Assembly: GCA_002383165.1 (NCBI GenBank) | Contig: DFXK01000003.1 | Location: 132,187-194,126, forward strand | Length of the DNA: 61,940 nucleotides | Reading direction: 5' to 3' | Origin: Flavobacteriales bacterium UBA4110 | GTDB lineage: Bacteria > Bacteroidota > Bacteroidia > Flavobacteriales > Weeksellaceae | Shown here: one piece after another, positions 9,105 through 14,291 of the stretch | Layout of the letters: each line of letters opens with the position of its first letter | Position numbering within the stretch: the first letter of the stretch is position 1 | The notes under the pieces: generated by a model | The model's database searches: none | Told to the model about the DNA's origin: nothing | The model's input: only the letters and a program-made list of their open reading frames with translations | Translations under genes and position numbers: made by a program

Positions 9105-9302
9105 GCCTACAACGGAAAAAGTATTGGCGAAGGACGGGCTACTTTGCAGACAATTTCAAAGGAAAACCGAACCTGAGCAAAATGCTTTTTCAGATTTCTA
9201 AATTACGGAAATAAGAAATATGAAAAGCATTTTGCGGATTTGGTTAACGGAATGCTCAAAGACAATATTCACCACGTCTTTTGCCAATACGATGTTAGCT
9301 GC
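9105..9302 (-). repeat. attC-like site closing cassette 3 (long type)
   Basis: The boxes are GCCTACAAC (9105-9113; start box of cassette 4) and GTTAGCTGC (9294-9302; matches the start box of cassette 3). The arms GTATTGGCGAAGGACG and CGTCTTTTGCCAATAC pair fully, with two G-T pairs on plus. The nested stem AAAATGCTTTTTCAGATTTC / GAAATATGAAAAGCATTTT is the third copy of the inner motif. Total 198 bp. Confidence 0.83.
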
Positions 9303-9310
9303 AGGCGTAT

Positions 9311-9679
9311 TTATTTGATTTCAATCGTTTTATTTGAAAAAATTAGAATTATGAATCCTATTATTAAGAATAATATTATTTTCAAAATTTCAATAGGATT
9401 AAATTCTGCAAAATCACTCGCTATAAATTTTAAGAATTTCCCCAAAAATTGTAGTCCAAAACCAATTAAAATAAAAACTATTGTCCAAATTTTAATAGCA
9501 ATTTTTACATTCTTATTTTTTGTAAATATTAAATATAGTAATACTATTTGAATTATTACTGGAAGTAATGTTATCAAAGTAAAATTATTAATTAGATAAA
9601 TAGAATTGTACAATAATAATGCGCTTATGAAAATAATAACAAACCAATAAAAATATAAATTTTTAAATACTACTTTCAT
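9311..9679 (-). CDS. Small membrane protein, cassette 3
   Basis: 122 residues with four hydrophobic segments (YFYWFVIIFISALLLY, LITLLPVIIQIVLLYLIF, IWTIVFILIGFGLQFLG, ILKIILFLIIGFIILIF). The ATG at 9679 lies 158 bases from the head box, further than in the other cassettes, because a start-less coding remnant fills the gap. The stop is 8 bases before the tail box. No family recognised. A likely inner-membrane protein of unknown role. Confidence 0.73.
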   Translation of the reverse strand: MKVVFKNLYFYWFVIIFISALLLYNSIYLINNFTLITLLPVIIQIVLLYLIFTKNKNVKIAIKIWTIVFILIGFGLQFLGKFLKFIASDFAEFNPIEILKIILFLIIGFIILIFSNKTIEIK

Positions 9680-9725
9680 AACAATTTTTTTTCTAAATTA
9701 TTTGTTTTTAATAAATCCATTCAAT

Positions 9726-9839
9726 CTAATAGCTAGAATATTTTAGAGGAATTTTCAAGTTCTTTAATCGTGTTGTTAATTGTAAAGTAGTCTCAAATTC
9801 TCTCCATTTAATTTTGCGGAATTTTGGTGATACGCTTGC
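9726..9839 (-). pseudogene. Start-less coding remnant at the head of cassette 3
   Basis: A frame of 37 sense codons runs from the cassette junction to a TAG at 9726-9728. It has no start codon, and its content looks protein-like (KFRKIKWREFETTLQL, LKNLKIPLKYSSY). It may be the 3' end of a gene truncated when this cassette formed, or a fused older cassette. Short length makes this tentative. Confidence 0.3.
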
Positions 9840-9968
9840 AGCTAACGTCCCGTGGCTTTATGAAGTTGCGGTTTCCCACTCACGGAACATCACAAATATA
9901 CCGAAAAATTTCACAAAAAATCCAAAAAATCCCAAGCCCAGCAATTTCATAAAACCACTGTTATAGGC
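9838..9968 (-). repeat. attC-like site closing cassette 2 (short type)
   Basis: The boxes are GCAGCTAAC (9838-9846; start box of cassette 3) and GTTATAGGC (9960-9968; matches the start box of cassette 2). The arms GTGGCTTTATGAAGTTGC and GCAATTTCATAAAACCAC pair over nearly 18 bp. The long nested stem of the three sites to the left is absent; the loop is A/C-rich. Total 131 bp. Confidence 0.82.
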
Positions 9969-10459
9969 TGGCGCAACCCGTTTCGATTTCTCTTTTTATT
10001 CTTTTAATTATTCTATGTCGAGTTCCGAAATCAAAGATTCCCAAACGATTTCCAAAAGCATTAAACTCAAAATAATTATTATTTAAGTAGATATTTACTT
10101 CGTAATCCAAACCAAGCATATACTTTTGATAACTCAATGTGATAATTTGAGGTTTTTTTTTTTTTGAGAACTTTAAAATATTTGCCGTTACCGATTTTAT
10201 CAATTAATATTTCTTTTTTTTCAATAGTTAAATCAGAAAAAATAAAGATTGATTTTACATTTTTATAAATTTTAAAGATTGAGTAAAAACCCAAAGAAAA
10301 TAACACAAGTGGAATTATAATTTTCTGTTTAGGTAAATTTTCGAAGTTATTTGAAAAGTCTGTTTGGCTAATCAAATACATAGGAAAACAAAAACAGAAA
10401 ATCAGAATCATTCCGTAATATACTTTTTCTGAAAATGGGGTTTTGATCATCTTTTTCAT
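9961..10459 (-). pseudogene. Membrane protein interrupted at an A13 tract, cassette 2
   Basis: The first frame starts at the ATG 10459, 18 bases after the head box, and encodes MKKMIKTPFSEK, two membrane segments (YYGMILIFCFCFPMYLI; IIPLVLFSLGFYSIF) and a soluble part up to KYFKVLKKKK. There a run of 13 A's (10153-10165 on minus) separates it from a second frame that continues PQIITLSYQKYMLG...IFDFGTRHRIIKRI and stops inside the tail box. Joined, it is about 165 residues with a PH-like C-terminal part. One base more or less in the tract restores the frame, so it may be a phase-variable switch, a slippage site or a sequencing error. No family recognised. Confidence 0.65.
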
Positions 10460-10476
10460 ACAGTTTTGAAGCGCTT

Positions 10477-10611
10477 GCCTATAACGTTTTGCGGCTTGGC
10501 GAAGGTGGCGATTTAACCACAAATGTTCATACGAAGCACACACTTCAAATTTACGAAAAACTGTCATACGAAGCACTGAACCGCCACTTTTGCCAAACCG
10601 CTGTTAGTGGC
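10477..10611 (-). repeat. attC-like site closing cassette 1 (short type)
   Basis: The boxes are GCCTATAAC (10477-10485; start box of cassette 2) and GTTAGTGGC (10603-10611; matches the start box of cassette 1 at 11912-11920). The arms CGGCTTGGCGAAGGTGGCG and CGCCACTTTTGCCAAACCG pair over 19 positions with two G-T pairs and one mismatch on plus. The loop holds a direct repeat CATACGAAGCAC (10528-10539 and 10564-10575). Total 135 bp. Confidence 0.85.
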
Positions 10612-10634
10612 TGGGCTTCTTTGTTTTTCGTCTG

Positions 10635-10841
10635 TCAGCAACATTTTTTGTCCTGCTGAATTGGTGGACAAGCAACACTTCCGTAACTACAATAAACACA
10701 GCAGTCGCCTTGTTTTGGTTTTAGAACTTGTTTGCATTTTTCACATTCGTAAAAATATTGACAAGCGTCTGTCGGCATTGTTTCTTCTTTCTTGTGTCCG
10801 CAGTTGGGACAAGTGATTGTTGATTGTAATTTGATTTCCAT
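10635..10841 (-). CDS. GDCCVxC-motif small metal-binding protein
   Basis: 68 residues with 12 cysteines. An N-terminal zinc-ribbon-like half (CPNCGHKKEETMP ... CEKC) is followed by the signature GDCCVYCSYGSVACPP of the GDCCVxC (seleno)protein family, usually found beside mercury or other metal transport genes. It starts one base after the MerTP stop, so it is the third gene of the ArsR-MerTP operon. A metal-handling or metallochaperone role is inferred from the cysteines and the operon. All the motif cysteines are ordinary Cys codons here. Confidence 0.85.
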   Translation of the reverse strand: MEIKLQSTITCPNCGHKKEETMPTDACQYFYECEKCKQVLKPKQGDCCVYCSYGSVACPPIQQDKKCC

Positions 10842-10842
10842 T

Positions 10843-11442
10843 TTAATTTTCTTTTTTGTCGGTTACAGAATATCCTGTTGAGTTTATTGCTTTTTCGATT
10901 TCAGAAATATTTGTTTTTGAGTTGTCAAATTCTACGATTGCATTTCCATTTTCATAAGAAGCGTTTGAACTTATTATTCCTGTCAATTTATTTACTTCGT
11001 GATTTACGTGTTCGCCACAACTTGCACAAGTCATTCCGCTAATCGTAAATTCTACTTTTTGAATATTGGATTTGTCCACTACTATGATTTGCTTTTCTGT
11101 CTTTGGGTAGAAAATGCTTGAGTAATATGGAAATGCAAGCATTACGATTGCAAATGCTGTTACTATTCCTAAAAACATTTTTGACTGAATGAATTTTGGT
11201 TTTTCTTCTGTTTCACAATTGCAGTCAATTTGCTTTTTAGGTTTTAACTTTTGATACCAAGCAAAACCAAGAACTAAAATTGTCAAACCGATAAAATAAG
11301 GTCGGAAAGGTTCAAGCCAAGAAAAAGTTGAAGCAAGACCGCTTGTCCCTGCGATTAAAGCCAAGACAGGTGTAATACAACACAATGAAGCTGCAATTGC
11401 TGTTAAAAGTCCTGCTCCGATTAGTTTTTTGTCTGTTTTCAT
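10843..11442 (-). CDS. merTP: Mercuric transport protein MerTP (MerT-MerP fusion)
   Basis: 199 residues. The MerT-like part (1-~115) has the Cys-Cys pair in the first membrane helix (SLCCITPVLAL), a second helix (YFIGLTILVLGFAWY), a cytoplasmic loop with CNC, and a third helix (FLGIVTAFAIVMLAF). The C-terminal ~70 residues are an HMA domain with GMTCASCGEHV. Fusion of membrane transporter and binding domain is known in Bacteroidota as MerTP; it should pass Hg(II) or a related thiophilic metal across the inner membrane. Its start overlaps the ArsR stop by 4 bases. No merA reductase is present in the window, so full mercury detoxification cannot be claimed from here. Confidence 0.87.
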   Translation of the reverse strand: MKTDKKLIGAGLLTAIAASLCCITPVLALIAGTSGLASTFSWLEPFRPYFIGLTILVLGFAWYQKLKPKKQIDCNCETEEKPKFIQSKMFLGIVTAFAIVMLAFPYYSSIFYPKTEKQIIVVDKSNIQKVEFTISGMTCASCGEHVNHEVNKLTGIISSNASYENGNAIVEFDNSKTNISEIEKAINSTGYSVTDKKEN

Positions 11443-11813
11443 AATGTTTCTAATATTTTGTTTTCGTCAAGTATTTTGAAAAACGGTTTCAGCATTTTTT
11501 CATACTCTTTTGTCAATGAGTAAAAAATGGTTTGAGCTTCTCGTTCGGTTTCAATTAGTTTTCGGTCTTTGAGTTTTCGCAAGTGTTGAGAAACTGCTGA
11601 AATTGTCATACCTAGAATGTCGCTTATATCACAAACACAAAGTCGTTTTTCTTCATATAGTAGAAAGAGAATTTTCAGTCTTACGTTGTTTCCCGCTAAT
11701 TCAAGTCCGTTCGATAAATAGTCAAACGAGTCGTTGAGTTCTGAAACTCTGTCTTTACAGCGATTTATTTGTTTAATGTCTGCTTGTTGTCGTATGCAAT
11801 AATTGTTGTCCAT
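11439..11813 (-). CDS. ArsR/SmtB-family metal-responsive repressor
   Basis: 124 residues with a winged-helix DNA-binding domain (about 40-105). The helix before the recognition helix carries LCVCDIS, the ELCVC(D/N)L-type metal site of ArsR proteins, and the recognition helix is MTISAVSQHLRKLKDRKLI. Extra cysteines lie near the N-terminus (NNYCIRQQ, NRCKDR). The start codon lies only 4 bases after the -7 box, so the mRNA is probably leaderless. A perfect 7+2+7 palindrome in the promoter is the likely operator. It should repress the operon until Hg or a similar ion binds. Confidence 0.88.
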   Translation of the reverse strand: MDNNYCIRQQADIKQINRCKDRVSELNDSFDYLSNGLELAGNNVRLKILFLLYEEKRLCVCDISDILGMTISAVSQHLRKLKDRKLIETEREAQTIFYSLTKEYEKMLKPFFKILDENKILETL

Positions 11814-11817
11814 AATA

Positions 11818-11847
11818 CAAAGATAGTCAATTTGCTTATTTAAGCAA
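11818..11847 (-). promoter_or_regulatory. Promoter and operator of the arsR-merTP operon
   Basis: On the minus strand a -33 TTG (11845-11847) is 19 bases from a -7 TATCTTTG (11825-11818), matching the Bacteroidota consensus. The perfect palindrome TTGCTTA-AT-TAAGCAA (plus strand, 11832-11847) fills the -33 box and spacer. Repressor binding there would block the sigma factor. This promoter belongs to cassette 1 itself. Confidence 0.8.
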
Positions 11848-11868
11848 CTACTAAAATACGAAATGTCA

Positions 11869-11895
11869 AAAAGAACCCGATTTGTCTGTCGGGTT
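11869..11895 (-). terminator. Terminator at the head of cassette 1
   Basis: On minus, AACCCGA (11895-11889) pairs with TCGGGTT (11880-11874) and is followed by CTTTTTG. It lies between the head box of cassette 1 and the arsR promoter, so it would stop transcription entering from the recombinase side and leave arsR under its own promoter. Confidence 0.65.
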
Positions 11896-11911
11896 GTGTC
11901 GTCATAGCCTT

Positions 11912-12083
11912 GCCACTAACACTCAAATATACGAAAGTTTCTCTAGTCTAAAGAAAAATATTTATTTTTAATAATATCCCAGTTTCATTAGTTTTTTTAC
12001 TAATTTTATCATTCGCAATATCAATAGATATTTAAACTAGAAGTCAAAGTAGATATTTAAAATGCGAATACTAAAACACTTTT
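11912..12083. other. attI-like region between recombinase and first cassette
   Basis: The junction GCCACTAAC (11912-11920) is the start box of cassette 1. The rest is AT-rich and holds two direct copies of TAGATATTTAAA (12025-12036, 12050-12061) flanked by the inverted pair ATTCGCA (12011-12017) / TGCGAAT (12063-12069). It occupies the place of attI in an integron, between divergent recombinase and cassettes. The repeats could bind the recombinase or a regulator of it; this is inference from position. Confidence 0.5.
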
Positions 12084-13154
12084 ATGATGGACTTAGATTT
12101 ATACAATTTCAGTTTTGGTACTCACAGAGACAAAAATGTCATCTGGATTCGTTTTGGGAAAAATAATGCCCTGATTCAGGAGCTTCGGAAAGCCTTTCCA
12201 TCTGCTAGGTGGAGCAGTACAAACCGAGCTTGGCATTTGCCGGACCTCCCTGCTGTGAGAGATGCACTCAAATTAGCAAGAAAAGAATGGGGAAGCCAGA
12301 TCAAGTCCGAAATAAATGAGGTAAATCAAAAAGCTTTTTCAGATTTTATAGACCAGCTGAAGCTGAAGGCTTATAGTAAGAACACAATCCGAACCTACAT
12401 CACAGAGTTTGGGCATCTGCTTCGGACTCTTCGGACTTTTCCGGTAGATGATCTCTCAGAAGATCGGCTGAAAGACTATTTTCTTTACTGTCTGGAAAAA
12501 GAAAAAATCAAGGAAAACCATCTGAACAGCAGGATCAATGCCGTCAAGTTTTATTATGAGCAGGTGCGCAAAAAATCCAAAATGTTCTTTGATATCCCGC
12601 GTCCCAAAACGCCCAAGCTTCTCCCAAAAATGCTCTCCCAAGCAGAAGTACGCAAGATCTTTGACCATACAACAAACCAAAAACACCTCCTGATGTTGCA
12701 ACTTTGCTACGGAATGGGACTCCGCGTGAGCGAGATTGTAAACCTGAAAATAGAACACATCAACAGTGGCAATATGGTGGTTCTCATTGCCGGTGCCAAA
12801 GGCAAAAAAGACCGTTATACCAATTTGCCAGAGTCTGTGCTGGTGCTTCTCAGAGCGTACTATAAAATCTACCGCCCCAAAGATTACCTCTTCGAGGGGC
12901 AGTACGGAGGAGCATACACGGTTAGAAGTGTGCAAAGTGTCTTCAAGCAGGCAATGGCAAAAGCAAAAGTCAACAAGAGCATTGGCGTGCATGGGTTACG
13001 CCATTCCTATGCCACGCACCTAATGGAAAGCGGTGCAGATATCCGCTTTTTGCAAGAGCTTCTGGGGCATAACTCTATCAAGACTACACAAATCTACACC
13101 CATATCACAGATGTTTCAAAATCAAAAATAAAAAGTCCATTAGATTTTTTATAA
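12084..13154 (+). CDS. XerC/D-like tyrosine recombinase with extra N-terminal domain
   Basis: 356 residues. Residues 1-~62 form an added module (WIRFGKNNALI ... ARWSSTNRAWHLPD) that resembles HARP-like segments of annealing helicases, a resemblance by eye only. Residues ~80-165 are a SAM-like core-binding domain (FIDQLKLKAYSKNTIRTYI). The catalytic domain has R214 (GMGLRVSEI), K232 (AKGKKDRY), H303 and R306 (HGLRHSYATH), H329 (LLGHNS) and nucleophile Y338 (TQIYTHI), so all six catalytic residues are present. The helix insertion that distinguishes IntI integrases, expected between the LPES strand and the HxLR motif, is absent. It is transcribed away from the cassette array, as intI is. I infer that it acts on the GTT boxes; proof is missing. 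The alternative is a chromosomal Xer-type or phage-like integrase that sits here by chance. Confidence 0.88.
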   Translation: MMDLDLYNFSFGTHRDKNVIWIRFGKNNALIQELRKAFPSARWSSTNRAWHLPDLPAVRDALKLARKEWGSQIKSEINEVNQKAFSDFIDQLKLKAYSKNTIRTYITEFGHLLRTLRTFPVDDLSEDRLKDYFLYCLEKEKIKENHLNSRINAVKFYYEQVRKKSKMFFDIPRPKTPKLLPKMLSQAEVRKIFDHTTNQKHLLMLQLCYGMGLRVSEIVNLKIEHINSGNMVVLIAGAKGKKDRYTNLPESVLVLLRAYYKIYRPKDYLFEGQYGGAYTVRSVQSVFKQAMAKAKVNKSIGVHGLRHSYATHLMESGADIRFLQELLGHNSIKTTQIYTHITDVSKSKIKSPLDFL

Positions 13155-13229
13155 AATAATAATGTAAAGAAAAATTCCTAAACTTTACAATACATTCTAA
13201 GCTCCATAAAATCATAACCTAGAGAGAGC

Positions 13230-13375
13230 ACATCCAATACAAGTCCAATACATATCCAGTAAAGTCCAATAGAATAGTAGTTGAGTAATAGATTGGTGCT
13301 GTATGAAAATTCGTGTTAGCCTATACAAAGGATACACAAAGGGTACAGAGTGTACACAAAAGCTACAAACTGGAA
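13230..13375. repeat. Short tandem repeats downstream of the recombinase
   Basis: Four units of 11, 11, 10 and 11 bases (ACATCCAATAC, AAGTCCAATAC, ATATCCAGTA, AAGTCCAATAG) lie at 13230-13272. A second block at 13324-13370 repeats a 20-base unit about 2.3 times (TACAAAGGATACACAAAGGG, then TACAGAGTGTACACAAAAGC). The spacing is near one and two helical turns, which would place identical faces of DNA toward a protein. Purpose unknown. Confidence 0.55.
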
Positions 13376-13387
13376 AAATCATAAACT

Positions 13388-14110
13388 ATGGCAAGAGTCA
13401 ACAAAAACGGTAATCTTAGTGGAGCAATAGGTAACTTGGTATTTGTAAACAGAGATGGCAAAACACACGTTCGCTCAAAACCTAAAAAGGTAAACCAATC
13501 CACTAATACCAGAGGTGCCGCTACTGGCTTTGGTAAAAACAGCGGTCACGATCGTATTCTGAGAGAAGCTATCACGGACAAAATACAGATCAGAAACTAC
13601 CGTTGTTTTTCCATCAACCACCGCACTAGGCTCAGGCTCACGATAGGAGAGTCCACCAACCAAGATGGTACCACAAAGATGGCGTACCTCAATCCGCAGC
13701 CAATGGTCGGCACAGTATTCAATAACGATTGGCAGTGGGAGAGAGTCACCAATTTCTATCCCGAGTATAACTTGAGCGGCAAAAATACGATGACAGTCCA
13801 TTTGCCTCAGCTTACAATAGGCAAACAGATCATTTTCCGCAAAAATGCAGTGCAGGCAAACCTCAATATATGCGTTTTCACAATAAACCCCAATACGCAG
13901 AATAAACAGACCGAGATCCTTTCATCCCTATCGTTCAGTTTGGAAAAGAAAAAAGATATACCAGCACAGAATTGGATATTTGATATTCCCCAAGGTACTT
14001 TTTGGACAATGATATTGGCAACCATCAGCTACACATCACCCAAAAACAATATCGCCGAGGAGCATAAGCATACCGGCACCTATCTCTGGGCAAAATCCAT
14101 CAATTCATAA
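13388..14110 (+). CDS. DUF6266-like protein of unknown function
   Basis: 240 residues, no signal peptide. The N-terminus MARVNKNGNLSGAIGNLVFVN followed by VRSKPKKVNQSTNTR resembles the start of DUF6266 proteins of Bacteroidota (MARxNKGxxGxxSGxxGxxV). The rest is beta-rich with no catalytic motif. It lies 233 bases after the recombinase on the same strand, across the tandem repeats, so a shared transcript is possible but not shown. Small basic N-terminal segments suggest it might bind nucleic acid or capsid-like partners, but I cannot assign a function. Confidence 0.75.
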   Translation: MARVNKNGNLSGAIGNLVFVNRDGKTHVRSKPKKVNQSTNTRGAATGFGKNSGHDRILREAITDKIQIRNYRCFSINHRTRLRLTIGESTNQDGTTKMAYLNPQPMVGTVFNNDWQWERVTNFYPEYNLSGKNTMTVHLPQLTIGKQIIFRKNAVQANLNICVFTINPNTQNKQTEILSSLSFSLEKKKDIPAQNWIFDIPQGTFWTMILATISYTSPKNNIAEEHKHTGTYLWAKSINS

Positions 14111-14291
14111 AAAAGAAATCTCCTCCTTTTAGGGTTGGGGCAAAGAAATTTCCTCTCACAAAAAAACTTTAATAATATTTAACAAAAACTTTTTTACTAT
14201 GTAACGATTAATATTGTTATCTTGGTAAAGGTATTATAATTGCTACCAAATCAGCATTAATCATTCATCATTCATCACTTATAATTAACCT

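Larger units (their letters stand above)
5268..11920 (-). mobile_element. Integron-like array of six cassettes
   Basis: Reading on the minus strand from the recombinase outward, the cassettes are: C1 11920-10477 (ArsR, MerTP, GDCCVxC protein), C2 10485-9838 (membrane protein with A13 tract), C3 9846-9105 (coding remnant and membrane protein), C4 9113-8452 (membrane protein), C5 8460-7499 (two genes), C6 7507 to about 5268 (ParA, SIR2). Each cassette starts with a GTT box and ends in a 131-198 bp structured site. The start boxes GTTAGTGGC, GTTATAGGC, GTTAGCTGC, GTTGTAGGC and GTTAGCTGT recur in the end site of the same cassette. ORFs start 18-30 bases after the head box in C2, C4, C5 and C6, and stop inside or just before the tail box, which is compact packing as in integron cassettes. 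The assignment as integron-like is inference from this layout. Confidence 0.8.

Noticed and set aside
12456..12992. A 178-codon minus-strand frame inside the recombinase gene
   Set aside because: It is a shadow of the strongly supported recombinase frame, which carries all catalytic residues.
12084..13154. Recombinase as a phage or conjugative-element integrase
   Set aside because: No tRNA target, no excisionase, relaxase, or phage genes in the window; it stands divergent to the cassette array instead.
13313..13326. GTGTTAGCC-like sequence as a second attI or head box on the other side of the recombinase
   Set aside because: No matching tail box (GGCTAAC) or structured site occurs after the DUF6266-like gene.
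13230..13375. The short tandem repeats as a CRISPR array
   Set aside because: Units of 10-20 bases without spacers and no cas genes nearby.
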